This document shows, piece after piece, positions 55,069 through 60,557 of a stretch of DNA of 64,000 nucleotides (positions within the stretch are counted from its first letter, which is position 1; every line of letters begins with the position of its first letter). Source of the stretch: Ligula intestinalis (taxonomy: Eukaryota; Platyhelminthes; Cestoda; Diphyllobothriidea; Diphyllobothriidae); contig JAYGXS010000010.1 of assembly GCA_036362985.1 (NCBI GenBank), forward strand, positions 7,982,963-8,046,962, in the 5' to 3' direction. The translations under genes and the position numbers were made by a program. The notes under the pieces were generated by a model. It was not told where the DNA came from. It did not search any database and was given only the letters and a program-made list of their open reading frames with translations.

Positions 55069-56885
55069 GGAACTACTACTACTTCTACTACTACTACTAC
55101 TACTACTAATAATAATAATACTACTGCAAATACTACTACTGGAACTACTACTACTACTACTACTACTAATACTACTACTGGAACTACTACTACTACTAAT
55201 ACTACTACTGGAACTACTACTACTGCTACTACTACTGCAAATACTACTACTGGAACTACTACTACTACTACTAATACTACGACTGGAACTACTACTACTA
55301 CTACTAATACTACTGCAAACACTACTACTGGAACTACTATTACTACTACTACTGCTACTGCAACTACGGTAAAAAAATAGATTGCGTAAATGCATAGCGT
55401 TGTGGTGCTGAAAAAAAACAGTAAAGACAAATTTACAACGAAACGCAAGGAAAATAAAAAAGATAGCGTGAACTTACAGAGATCAGCAGCCGATCAGTTG
55501 CTGGATTACTGCTGTCTGAACCATCCTGCGAAGTCACCGGATGCACAACCTCCTGATCAAGTTTTAAGAACAGTTCATCCATACGCAAGTTAGCTCTAGA
55601 AAGCAAACATTGAGATTCAAGAGAGGCATCGGTAAAAGGAAAGCAAGAGACGTTTAATTGTTGAAAGTTTAGGCAATAGCGTGCAATTTAATAAGAGAAA
55701 CAGCTATGCGAACTTGGCAGCGGTTTGCAAGGTTATTTCCCGACAGTGGCAAAGCAATTGCCAACCGTGCCTTGTCACCATGTGAAAGTTATGAAATCTC
55801 AAATAGCCAGAGCTCCTCAGGATGGCATCAGAACATTAACCCCAGTGGTACCTGCGTCCCTTCGACTTTAGGCATACTAAGTAAACACTTTCGGAGGCTA
55901 GTCTAAAGTAATGCATTCCACAGGATATATCACCGTTAGACAAAGTACGCTAATGCATTTGCATATCGAATACGTAATCAAATCAACGCACGTATGCAAA
56001 AATTTGGACGCCAGAGAGGACTGCTCGTGGTTTAGCTTCTGGAGAATCTCGATAGACGATGTCAGACTGGCAGCATCTGGCTAAAAAATGGGATGTCATA
56101 GAGGTGCAAAAGGGGTCAGTACCGCTGCTGAAAGATCAATTTGTATGTTGGCGGAGACGTTGTTAATTAAGTCTAGGCAATCGCGTTGGAGGCCCTGGAA
56201 GGAGGGAACATCACAGAACTTCTCGAAAACGGGCCTGGCTTTGCAGTAGGCGTTCACCGCCTCGGCCCATTGCTCCTTCTGTATGTGTTCTCGAAGTTTG
56301 GTCGGCAGAGAAGATAGATAATTCAACTACAAAAGGCGCATTCAGAAGGAACAGGAACAACAGACCTTTTGCAGATTTTGCTTAGTGTTAGCGAGACGTT
56401 TGAGTTCCTCTCGATGCTTGTGAGTTTTCTCGTCTACACTAACCGAGAGCTGACTTATTTCAACCATCGCTTGAGCTAAGGAGTTCATCTCATCTTCAAT
56501 AAACTTGAAATCTGTTTTCATCTAGGAGAAGGCAGTCGGAAATAGGGAAACCAGCAGAAAAACATACCATTTTAATGGTATCCGTGGCGACAATAAATTT
56601 GTTGTAATTGTCATACACCAGGGTCTGCATCTCTGAGTCCAGGGAGCGCATCTGTTCCGTCACCTCGACTTCCTTCGTCATCAGGTCATTCAGGTCACAA
56701 TGCTGCAGAAGCTTAGTAAAATAGGCCTGACAGTCAAATGTGGAGGAGTCAATGTTAGTTGGATCAAGATCATCCTTTATGACCTCTGGCGGTTGGTCCT
56801 CTTCTGCGGTTCCCACCGGACCTTGGAGTTCATAGAAGGCCAGCAGCCTCTTCTTCCTTTCCAGTCGTTCTGGTGGCTCGATCAT
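33772..56885 (-). CDS. VPS51: VPS51, GARP/EARP tethering complex subunit (full gene span, 14 placed exons)
   Basis: VPS51 joins VPS52, VPS53 and VPS54 in GARP, which tethers endosome-derived carriers at the trans-Golgi, and also sits in EARP on recycling endosomes. Fourteen exons join with consistent phases to about 829 residues (human protein about 780). Exon 1 has the Vps51 N-terminal signature ([19 protein letters not shown]); exons 11-13 carry KSVEARDWL with MVRRSV and [28 protein letters not shown], and [18 protein letters not shown], all diagnostic of VPS51. Introns 1-3 are 39-46 bases; later introns reach several kilobases and hold MITEs, solo LTRs and SINEs. About 30-45 residues between exons 9 and 10 are unplaced. 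Start chosen as the first Met in exon 1, in line with the short N-terminal lead of the family. Confidence 0.93.
34049..34161 (-). CDS. VPS51: VPS51 exon 13
   Basis: Acceptor GACATAG above 34161, donor GTACGT below 34049. Encodes [20 protein letters not shown] then [16 protein letters not shown], equivalent to the human [20 protein letters not shown] block. Leaves AA for exon 14. Confidence 0.95.
34246..34694. mobile_element. MITE with long terminal inverted repeats (copy 1, older)
   Basis: Starts GGCAACAATAG and ends CTACTTTTGCC. Inside, CCAAAAACGGTGGTTATAGG near 34312 faces AATAACCACCGTTTTCGTAG near 34620, so the inverted repeats reach about 75 bases with decay. The flanks (TTTCGCAA / TAGTGCAA) match in five of eight bases. 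Same family as 35770-36322. Non-coding. In VPS51 intron 12. Confidence 0.65.
34921..35230 (-). mobile_element. Solo LTR, family A, with 5-base target duplication
   Basis: A diverged copy (plus-strand order as at 9768, ending GGCTACATTACAACA). GGCCA flanks both sides (34916-34920 and 35231-35235), a perfect 5-base target duplication. In VPS51 intron 12. Confidence 0.7.
35459..35728 (-). CDS. VPS51: VPS51 exon 12
   Basis: Acceptor ATATAG above 35728, donor GTACGCAA below 35459; phase 0 at both ends, 90 codons. A Ser/Arg/Gly-rich linker ([20 protein letters not shown]) precedes [20 protein letters not shown] and [14 protein letters not shown], matching the human block NIQKLFSERIDVFSPVEF. Confidence 0.95.
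35770..36322. mobile_element. MITE with 8-base target duplication (copy 2)
   Basis: Starts GGCAACAGTAGCTTATG; the reverse complement of the end is GGCAAAAGTAGCTTATG. Inverted repeats extend about 75 bases. Both sides are flanked by GAATTGGC (35762-35769 and 36323-36330), a perfect 8-base duplication, as made by hAT or Merlin transposases (Merlin is known from schistosomes). Compared with copy 1 it carries an extra internal block of about 110 bases with a perfect GC-rich hairpin. Non-coding. In VPS51 intron 11. Confidence 0.8.
36616..37190. repeat. Direct duplicate, copy 1
   Basis: Repeated at 38782-39235, 2.17 kb away. Both start ATAAACTCATGAAACAATAA. The centre (about 36796-37048 against 38930-39184) is nearly identical while the outer parts differ by substitutions and one deletion. 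In VPS51 intron 11. No coding content seen. Confidence 0.75.
37528..37575 (-). ncRNA. Degenerate hammerhead-like unit
   Basis: On the minus strand ...AGCGAGGATCCGAAACGTCAGGCC; the GAAACGTC half is intact, the CTGATGA half is not. The sequence above it (GCGAGTTACAGGAAGCAGTT on the plus strand) is that of the terminal-repeat family. Confidence 0.45.
38494..38585. ncRNA. Inverted pair of hammerhead-like units
   Basis: A minus-facing unit (CAGATGA core, GGAAACGTCAGGCC) at 38494-38538 and a plus-facing unit (CTGGCGA core, TCGAAACGTCAGGC) at 38541-38585 lie head to head. Both keep the GTC triplet, but both cores carry a change at a conserved base. Same arrangement as at 11626-11856. In VPS51 intron 11. 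Confidence 0.5.
38782..39235. repeat. Direct duplicate, copy 2
   Basis: Partner of 36616-37190. Lacks a stretch of roughly 30 bases after CAAAGTAGCTAAG that copy 1 has. The shared 250-base core is almost unchanged between the copies. Confidence 0.75.
39347..39630 (-). CDS. VPS51: VPS51 exon 11
   Basis: Acceptor TTCATTGCAG above 39630, donor GTGAGC below 39347. Two bases complete the codon begun in exon 10. Encodes [40 protein letters not shown] and DFNNMDVQ, corresponding to the human block [20 protein letters not shown]. This is the strongest single match to VPS51. Confidence 0.96.
40195..40290 (+). repeat. tRNA-derived SINE copy
   Basis: GGCATAGTGGCTAGCGCTTT (A-box region) and GCGAGTTTGAACCTGGG (B-box region) followed by the SINE body GGCTAATAAGCCCGAAATG. 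Plus orientation, in VPS51 intron 10. Confidence 0.6.
40752..40876 (-). repeat. tRNA-derived SINE copy
   Basis: On the minus strand the head is GAGCTCGTGACGCAGAGATT with B box GGTTCGAACC, then the body ATGGTTGACTGATGATAG and AAGCCAGAAATGG. In VPS51 intron 10. Confidence 0.65.
41018..42270 (+). repeat. Two direct copies of a C-rich repeat
   Basis: The blocks TCCAAAGCCCGCTGCCCC / TCCAAGACCCACTGTCCC, GAGGCTTGACCTCGCAGCTG (near 41123 and 41708) and a long block starting GTCCACTGCCACCTG (41239-41430 and 42048-42240) recur in the same order. The last block differs at only about a dozen of 190 bases. In VPS51 intron 10. I do not recognise the family. Confidence 0.6.
42572..42704 (-). CDS. VPS51: VPS51 exon 10
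   Basis: Acceptor TTTTTTCCAG above 42704, donor GTACGTTT below 42572. Encodes [20 protein letters not shown] then [20 protein letters not shown], matching the human stretch [20 protein letters not shown]. The frame stays open up to 42839, so the exon may begin further upstream and cover part of the missing segment. Confidence 0.88.
43032..43074 (-). ncRNA. Hammerhead ribozyme candidate, Penelope type (GTA triplet)
   Basis: Minus strand: GCTCT, CTGATGA, helix II ATCCG-TGA-CGGAT, GAAACGTA, AGGCG. The core is intact and GTA is an allowed NUH triplet. Helix I has three good pairs, then a C-C mismatch. Possibly active as a dimer. Confidence 0.6.
43604..43646 (+). ncRNA. Degenerate hammerhead-like unit
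   Basis: CTGATGA core (43610-43616) intact, but helix II is damaged (ATCCGTGACAGAAT) and the second half reads CAAAACGCC, losing both GAAAC and the NUH triplet. Inverted partner of 43032-43074. Probably inactive. Confidence 0.5.
43691..43812 (-). repeat. tRNA-derived SINE copy
   Basis: Minus-strand head GAGCTCGTGGCTTAATGGTT (A box) and AAGTTCGAGCC (B box), then GGTGGTGCACC, the body GAGTATGGCTGGCTGATGAT and AAGCCACATATG. The clearest copy of this SINE in the window. In VPS51 intron 9. Confidence 0.7.
43818..44260 (+). repeat. SINE-like head with extended body
   Basis: GTCTTGGCTTAATGGTAAGA at 43828 is an A-box-like start facing opposite to the previous copy. At 44205-44250 the body motif GGGGTTGAATATGGCTGGTT reappears. 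The sequence between them is GC-rich and not recognised; several overlapping frames there (for example 43850-44119) look like chance. Confidence 0.4.
44380..44466 (-). repeat. tRNA-derived SINE head
   Basis: Minus strand: GAGTTTGTGGCTCAATGGTT, GTTAGACTTCTGATC, GGTTTGAACCTCGGG, GGTGCACTCAGTCTC. Head only; the usual body does not follow. In VPS51 intron 9. Confidence 0.6.
44893..45258 (-). mobile_element. Solo LTR, family A
   Basis: Minus strand TGTTGTAACTGTAGCC to GTCCTAACA. Flanks GGTAG (44888-44892) and GGTGG (45259-45263) match in four of five. The shared TCTTGTCGTGTTCTTCCTTG block is present. In VPS51 intron 9. Confidence 0.7.
45259..46023. other. Unassigned part of VPS51 intron 9
   Basis: Holds a 125-residue plus-strand frame (45311-45688) rich in Lys and Arg in its first half, with no known motif and no visible promoter or splice support; I would not call it a gene. 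The missing VPS51 segment between exons 9 and 10 could lie here or in 42705-44890, on the minus strand. Confidence 0.4.
46024..46126 (-). CDS. VPS51: VPS51 exon 9
   Basis: Acceptor TTCCAAACAG above 46126, donor GTAAGC below 46024. First base completes a Ser codon with AG from exon 8. Encodes [20 protein letters not shown] and [13 protein letters not shown], which fits the human helix ELLANVASSILSHIKASL. Phase 0 at its end. Confidence 0.88.
46578..47073. mobile_element. TA-flanked MITE with an internal direct repeat
   Basis: Starts CAGTAGATGGTATAGGTGAT; the reverse complement of the end is CGGTAGATGGTGTAACTGAT. TA flanks both sides (46576-46577 and 47074-47075). Inside, a block of about 108 bases (46609-46716) starting ACATAATATAAGTTGATAAA recurs at 46917-47025, and the terminal motif AGATGGTATAGGTG recurs at 46713. 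It looks like a copy that took up part of another copy of itself. Superfamily Tc1/mariner/pogo by the TA. In VPS51 intron 8. Confidence 0.75.
47076..47937. other. Unassigned part of VPS51 intron 8
   Basis: AT-rich, without a recognised gene or repeat. Confidence 0.4.
47938..48251 (-). CDS. VPS51: VPS51 exon 8
   Basis: Acceptor CTTTTCAG above 48251, donor GTTGGTG below 47938. The longest middle exon. Encodes [40 protein letters not shown] and [20 protein letters not shown], matching the human stretch SLLVRALDRFHRRL and CLTDVRQAL. Leaves AG for exon 9. Confidence 0.95.
48567..48954 (-). mobile_element. Candidate solo LTR with TATA box and polyadenylation signal
   Basis: On the minus strand it runs from about TGTTACGGAGGCCGAAG to GATTACAACA. 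GCCGTATAAATATGCCG near 48739-48755 is a good TATA box and GTTGAATAAAGCCATTG near 48636-48652 a good polyadenylation signal, in LTR order. GCCGG occurs at 48561-48565 and 48963-48967 and could be the target duplication if the true start is a few bases earlier. No gag or pol nearby. A different family from the 340-base LTRs. In VPS51 intron 7. Confidence 0.55.
48970..50560. other. Unassigned part of VPS51 intron 7
   Basis: A 102-residue plus-strand frame at 49209-49517 has no known motif. A minus-strand 68-residue frame at 50294-50500 has a weak resemblance to a sodium-symporter helix but lies in a stretch that also looks like part of a repeat (CTGCCAATATGGTG recurs near 15412). A few TTAGG-like units occur on the minus strand near 49850-49900. 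Confidence 0.35.
50565..50641 (-). ncRNA. Truncated hammerhead-bearing repeat end
   Basis: Minus strand: ATCCACAACGGATGTCGAAA then CGTCAGGCGAACAAAAGTAT and the CCAGCGATCGAG end. Helix II and GAAACGTC are present, but the CTGATGA half is cut off at 50641. Not a working ribozyme. Confidence 0.5.
50956..51681. mobile_element. Pogo/Tigger-like transposon, deleted copy with transposase tail
   Basis: Terminal repeats CAGCAGTCACCGGTTATTAG and (reverse complement of the end) CAGTAGTCGCCGGTTTTTAA, flanked by TA (50954-50955, 51682-51683). 726 bases. Both ends align with the 382-base MITE at 19792-20173; the extra middle encodes the end of a transposase. Lies in VPS51 intron 7. Confidence 0.85.
51112..51492 (+). 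pseudogene. Pogo/Tigger transposase C-terminal fragment
   Basis: Open frame of 126 residues. An acidic stretch ([20 protein letters not shown]) leads to [20 protein letters not shown] and a final KQLTLDRLF. This is the layout of the Tigger C-terminus, where an acidic linker is followed by a helix pair and K-Q-L-T-L-x-x-F. The catalytic DDD domain and CENP-B-like DNA-binding domain are absent. The last codons run into the element's non-coding end, so the natural stop may be lost. The Met at 51112 is only the first in frame. Confidence 0.7.
51846..51948 (-). CDS. VPS51: VPS51 exon 7
   Basis: Acceptor TTTCGCAG above 51948, donor GTAATTT below 51846. First base completes a Gly codon with GG from exon 6. 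Encodes [20 protein letters not shown] and [14 protein letters not shown], matching human AAFARQLGSRYFALVERRL. Confidence 0.95.
52056..52174 (-). CDS. VPS51: VPS51 exon 6
   Basis: Acceptor TTTATCCCAG above 52174, donor GTGAGTC below 52056. Encodes [20 protein letters not shown] and [19 protein letters not shown]; human has [20 protein letters not shown] here. Leaves GG for exon 7; intron 6 is 107 bases. Confidence 0.94.
52395..52500 (-). repeat. tRNA-derived SINE copy
   Basis: Minus strand: GCGAGTGCGAGCCTTGGGCG (B-box region), GATGCACCACTTGG, GAGTATGGCTAGCTGATGAC, GCTAATGAGTCAGAAATGG, CCAGTCTCCCGTGTC. The A-box part is lost. Gives the clearest view of the SINE body's end. In VPS51 intron 5. 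Confidence 0.6.
52562..52899 (+). mobile_element. Solo LTR, family A (reference copy)
   Basis: Runs from TGTTGTAAATGTGGCCAAGG to GCTGGGACCTAACA, 338 bases, plus orientation. Flanks AGGTG (52557-52561) and AGATG (52900-52904) match in four of five. Contains GGACCAATGAGACTG (CCAAT box) and the GAACACGACAAGAAGAGCG block. No internal region is attached, so it is a solo LTR or a terminal-repeat element without coding sequence. In VPS51 intron 5. Confidence 0.8.
52957..53035 (+). repeat. SINE body fragment
   Basis: GGCTGATGACGGCTAACAAG and GAAATGGCTATTTCAGTCCC match the body end of the SINE at 52395, in the opposite orientation. The tRNA-like head is missing. Confidence 0.5.
53036..54870. other. 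Unassigned part of VPS51 intron 5
   Basis: No gene recognised; frames at 53535-53836 and 54401-54658 have no motif. Confidence 0.4.
54874..55376. repeat. CTA/ACT trinucleotide microsatellite with higher-order variants
   Basis: Long run of (CTA)n with an internal 10-base N gap at 55012-55021. The right half shows a loose higher-order pattern in which ACTACTACTGGAACT alternates with ACTAATACT and ACTGCAAAT. Long poly-Thr, poly-Tyr, poly-Leu and poly-Ser frames through it are artefacts. In VPS51 intron 5, so its length probably varies between individuals. Confidence 0.95.
55478..55595 (-). CDS. VPS51: VPS51 exon 5
   Basis: Acceptor GCTTTCTAG above 55595, donor GTAAGTTC below 55478. First base completes a Thr codon with AC from exon 4. 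Encodes [20 protein letters not shown] and [19 protein letters not shown]. Only the first half aligns well with human RGRLEKELRNLEAEL; the rest is a variable linker. Phase 0 at the end. Confidence 0.85.
55992..56080 (-). CDS. VPS51: VPS51 exon 4
   Basis: Acceptor CATTTTTTAG above 56080, donor GTGCGTTG below 55992. Encodes [20 protein letters not shown] and SSLASKFLH, leaving AC; aligns with human [20 protein letters not shown]. Confidence 0.9.
56123..56326 (-). CDS. VPS51: VPS51 exon 3
   Basis: Acceptor CTTTTGTAG above 56326, donor GTACTGAC below 56123; 68 codons, phase 0. Encodes [40 protein letters not shown] and [18 protein letters not shown], matching human [20 protein letters not shown] and the LPSFRAIQDDC block. 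Confidence 0.95.
56366..56521 (-). CDS. VPS51: VPS51 exon 2
   Basis: Acceptor CTTCTCCTAG above 56521, donor GTCTGTTG below 56366; 52 codons, phase 0. Encodes [20 protein letters not shown] and a heptad-rich helix ending [12 protein letters not shown], equivalent to human NDFRKMEDEMDRLATNM. The introns on its two sides are 46 and 39 bases. Confidence 0.95.
56568..56885 (-). CDS. VPS51: VPS51 exon 1 (start)
   Basis: Begins [20 protein letters not shown] at 56885 and ends with ATG before donor GTATGTT. The [20 protein letters not shown] and [20 protein letters not shown] blocks are the Vps51 N-terminal family signature; the human protein has [20 protein letters not shown]. An AG at about 56922 (TAATTTCAG on the minus strand) suggests an upstream non-coding exon; no earlier in-frame Met is evident. 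Confidence 0.95.
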
Positions 56886-57829
56886 GGGAGAAGCCTTTAA
56901 AGTTGGTCAGGCCACCAAAATCTGAAATTATGTAAAGGGTTACTAACTGAAACCGCTGCTGTGGACATTTGCGACTAAGTCTGAGTGTCAATCCCTGCTA
57001 GGACTTTGTGCTCAAAAATTAGCACTGAGCATTACGAATAAGAGCGAAATCGTGATTGATGAAATAAAGCAACAAAGGGTAAGATGTGGTCGGAAGAGAG
57101 CCTCAACAATGAATAACATGCTCTTTGTCACACATGTGCTCAGGAACTGTGGGTCCAGTCTGTCCATGTCTGCCAGAGCTAGATAGAAAACAAACACCGC
57201 GGACTAACATGAACAAACGAATGAAAAATCAAAAGATGTTTTTGCGTGAAAGTGCATAAGAACAGACGACCTGTAACACTAACAGATACGACATTAAAAT
57301 ATTGTATTTAGTTACACTGGACGATGACTGAATAGAGTTCTAACCATAAATATCGACCAACTATTATAACATTTTTGTTGATTATAAACCACGCCCTGAT
57401 GGGCGGAGCGATAGCTGAAATAGCTTGGATTTAAAGCTTGACTGTCGAGTTATGACGACGGACAGTGCAAAGTCCACTAAGCAAGGACCGATGAGTCAAT
57501 CGGGTGTTTTACATAAGAAAAGTGTTAAAATACATATTTTCGTGAGTAGGATTTTGATTTCGTGACCCTGTGATTTACTTGCCTTTTTAAGCGTACGGAC
57601 TAAGCTTCGTTTATCAGAACTGACTACTTGCTACCCTCACATGATTCGAACATCATCACAAACATCTGTTTACTTGGCACACAGCCCATGATTGTGGGGC
57701 CAGTTAGATGGAATATATTCTAGGCGATAGGAGGTTCTGCAAATAGGTTAATGGCAATGGATCGACTCATCTTGCTGTCCACAAACACTGAAATTAGATA
57801 ATACCAAGGATTTCCAGGCAACACCCTTG
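56886..57829. promoter_or_regulatory. Upstream region of VPS51
   Basis: Should contain the VPS51 5' UTR and promoter. A minus-strand stretch at 57085-57183 preceded by TTTCTATCTAG could be an upstream exon (the frame reads LADMDRLDPQFLSTCV), but I do not recognise it. No promoter motif was singled out. Confidence 0.3.
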
Positions 57830-58240
57830 ACCGGGAGGAGGCACAATTTAGAACTCTTGACTATCAACTGACAGAAGATAAATTCAAATACCTCATAGTA
57901 AGATCGGCATTATGTCCCAAATCAATGCAGTCCGCAAGATTTGCACAATCTTCAGAAAATGTCGATGGAAGACACGCGACATCTCAATCGTCACGAGGAC
58001 TCGAGCGCACCGTGCATCCGTCCGGTCAATCCTCTATGGTTGTGGATACTGGGCTCTGCTCCTTGAATGTAAATGTTGAATGATGTGTGACTATCGCTGG
58101 CTAAAGAATACCCTTTGAGTGAAGTAAACGGACTTTTTCTCAAATGAGCTACGTCTTACCAACTGCGAGAACACCGAAAAGATATCTCGGACAATTCTAG
58201 ACGAAAGACAGATGCTCTGGGCCTATTTTTCGTCGCCTTC
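57830..58240 (+). pseudogene. RTE-like C-terminal fragment, badly decayed
   Basis: Plus-strand pieces INAVRKICTIFRKCRWKTRD, RTRAHRASVRSILYGCGYWA, then after frame breaks TDFFSNELRLTNCENTEKIS and ILDERQMLWAYFS. These match the C-terminal region of the RTE-like elements next door (R-x-YRA-x-VRSILLYG-x-E-W, then RISQAIQERRLRWFGH). Many stops; inactive. Confidence 0.6.
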
Positions 58241-58744
58241 CTCAATAGCGCGGTGTTCCCGCCACCGAACCTGCACCATTGTTCTTTTGGAGATGTCGAA
58301 ATGAAGTTCAACTCAAAAACTCGCTTGAAAAAATGCGTCAGATCCCTTGTTGCGTATTTTCGGGACATAATCGAGGCCGAGACGACCAGGCATGATGACA
58401 CCTATAGGAAGTATAAGTGGTGCCAATACAGTCCGTTTCCAAAAATAGCCAACCACATTCCATCACAACATTGCAGTTGCAAGTCTAATTTTTCCCGCGA
58501 TTTATGACTGGTTACCTGGTTGGCTGAGAAATTAATCAATGCGCGATTCCCGGATACTCTACAGCTTATCCTATTATGTAATTTTCCTTATTAGGCCATG
58601 GGAGACCTGCGCGAGTTGCTAACTCATTCGGCCAAGACCGTTGAACAAAGTTAAATTAGCGAAATGCGTGCGTATGCGCAGCAATATCTGCATTGCACCG
58701 AACCCATTAGGCCTGTGAAAGGAGCTGGGGACGGCACGCACAAC

Positions 58745-58876
58745 CAACACATGTTATCTTGTGATCAGATCCAGAGCCTTATTTTCAGAACAAGACGGGG
58801 TTTCAAAGTGGGGCAACTTACACGTGCCACTGTGAACCCTAAGTTGGCTCACAGTTACCTTAGGCAGAGTACTTTT
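58745..58876 (+). pseudogene. CR1-like linker fragment, cut by RTE insertion
   Basis: QIQSLIFRTRRGFKVGQLTR and NPKLAHSYLRQST are nearly the same as the linker of the element at 1574-5189 (QRNQVKSLIFRRRRDFEVGQ, SYLRQST). The match stops exactly where the RTE tail ACTTGTACTTGTAAC begins. I did not see the protein resume on the far side. Confidence 0.7.
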
Positions 58877-58896
58877 ACTTGTACTTGTAACGGCAT

Positions 58897-59513
58897 TCAC
58901 CTCGGGCGGGTTGAGCCGGCATCAGTTTTGACGTTGACTGCATCATGAATCACAGCTGTCCAGGCGCGTCGATCTTGCGCCTGTTCACACGAGAGCACCA
59001 TCCATTCACGGTTCCACTGGCGTAGGCCGTAGACGCATGGGCCGGAAACTGACGACAGATCCTGCTTGACCGTTGCTGTCCAAGTTTTCAGCTGCCCGCC
59101 GCGACGTTTGCGCCAGGTGGGGGGAGGCATCGCCACAATCAGGTCACGAATCAGCTCACCATCATCACGCCGGGACGCATGCCCGAACCACCGAAGTCGT
59201 CTCTGAAGCAGGAGTGGAGGGAGAGCGTCCAGGTGACAGCGTCGGCGGAGATCGGAGCAGCGAATTCGGTCGACGCGTCGGTGACGAAGGATGCGGCATA
59301 GGCAGTCATTGTCAAACACCTCAAGGCGCCTCATGTCCTCAACACGCATAGGCCATGTCTCTCCGCCATAGAGCAGGATAGATCGAACCACTGCTTGGTA
59401 AACACGGGACTTTGTGCGTAGTGATATTTCCCTTCTATTCCATAGAGGAGCGCACAGTCGGTAGAAGGCAGATCGGGCACGGTTGATGAAACAAGGATCC
59501 GCTACTTGGACTT
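58897..59513 (-). pseudogene. RTE-like reverse transcriptase C-terminus, minus strand
   Basis: The clean part reads NRARSAFYRLCAPLWNRREI, SLRTKSRVYQAVVRSILLYG, GETWPMRVEDMRRLEVFDND, LLQRRLRWFGHASRRDDGEL and RRGGQLKTWTATVKQDLSSV, the standard tail of RTE elements. The open frame runs on to 59880 through the join and the opposite element, so its N-terminal 120 residues are not real RTE. RT catalytic motifs are absent (5' truncated). Not functional alone. Confidence 0.8.
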
Positions 59514-59515
59514 TT

Positions 59516-59838
59516 TCCGATGCGATCGTATCACGAGGATATCTCAGGCCATTCAAGAAAGGCGACTGAGGTGGTTTGGACACACTCTTCGTCGTCCGCC
59601 CCACGAGCTTACTTATGCTGCCCTCGACCCGGTACCGCAGCCCACCTGGAAACGTCGAAGAGGAGGGCAACTGAAGACTTGGCTCGACACCGTTCGTCAA
59701 GACATGGAAGCAGTTCTTGGACCTTCTATCTTCGGTCTCCACTGCTGGACAAGAGAATGGGTGAAGCTTTCCAGATCCGCTACCGCCAATCGACACGCAT
59801 GGAGAGGTACCGTTCGTGACGCCATTGAGGCCGGCTAG
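59516..59838 (+). pseudogene. RTE-like reverse transcriptase C-terminus, plus strand
   Basis: Reads FRCDRITRISQAIQERRLRW, FGHTLRRPPHELTYAALDPV, WKRRRGGQLKTWLDTVRQDM and RHAWRGTVRDAIEAG, then a stop at 59836-59838. This is the last 100 or so residues of an RTE subfamily different from its minus-strand neighbour. The 5' part is missing at 59515. Its 3' tail follows at 59858. Confidence 0.8.
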
Positions 59839-60475
59839 ATCAGGCATGATCACAGCCGTAACAAGTACAAGTAAGCACATGTGTGAGTTATTGGTACCTT
59901 TAATGCCAGCCGCTAGGATGGATCGATAGACACTGACACAAATTAGCCAAGCAATAATTTACGAATGGAATACTATTGCAAACTCATGATAAAGCCCACC
60001 AAACCCTTTTACAGGAATCCTCATTCCTGCGCAGTCAAAACTACCAATTAGTCCATATGCTGGCCCTAGCGGCACATAAATGAGGAAGGTTGTGGATTCT
60101 AGAAAATTAATTCTAAATAGTTGTCTGGGATAGCGGCATCGCAGCGACTTCACCACCAGCGTATCCACACGAACTATGTGCAAATTAACGTGTGATTTTG
60201 ATAATAAACTAACCAATAAATCGTAGTCGTTCATAGGCTGTACGGCCTCGGAAACTGCTAATGCAATAGCAGTATACACTACTATAGAATTGCTCAGAAA
60301 GATTTGGCTTCTGTGCTGTGTGAATGCAGCGCTGGGCGGTATTACTTACAGTGACAGGGGTTGATTACAACCGTGCCAATAAGGGCACGATTGGGAAAAA
60401 AACTTATAGGCTGAGTGCACAAGACCCAGCAGGGACATATTGACCGGAATGAATGAGAAGATTCGCAATCAAGGT

Positions 60476-60507
60476 ATTTGCAGCGCCAGAATTCTGGCGC
60501 TGCAAAT
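60476..60507. repeat. Perfect 32-base palindrome with GAATTC at its centre
   Basis: ATTTGCAGCGCCAGAA is followed at once by its exact reverse complement. No loop. GC-rich in the middle of AT-rich sequence. Either a natural cruciform-forming site or a join artefact. Confidence 0.9.
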
Positions 60508-60522
60508 GTTAACATTGCTATA

Positions 60523-60557
60523 GCATTAGAAGGATTGCATAAGCAATCCTTTTAATG
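60523..60557. repeat. Imperfect hairpin next to the palindrome
   Basis: CATTAGAAGGATTGC, loop ATAA, then GCAATCCTTTTAATG; 14 of 15 positions pair. It begins about 16 bases after the palindrome. Confidence 0.7.

Larger units (their letters stand above)
58874..59873. mobile_element. Two RTE-like 3' ends joined head to head
   Basis: A minus-strand RTE C-terminus fills about 59513-58897 and a plus-strand one about 59516-59838. Each ends in the same tail, GTTACAAGTACAAGTA on the minus strand (58874-58892) and GTAACAAGTACAAGTA on the plus strand (59858-59873), pointing outward. The two coding parts differ, so this is not one inverted copy. Both 5' ends are missing at the join near 59515. Confidence 0.75.

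Noticed and set aside
54844..55448. Long poly-Thr, poly-Leu, poly-Ser and poly-Val frames
   Set aside because: Translations of the CTA microsatellite across an N gap.
57012..57197. Possible upstream exon with frame LADMDRLDPQFLSTCV
   Set aside because: A plausible acceptor precedes it, but I recognise no protein and cannot connect it to VPS51 in phase.
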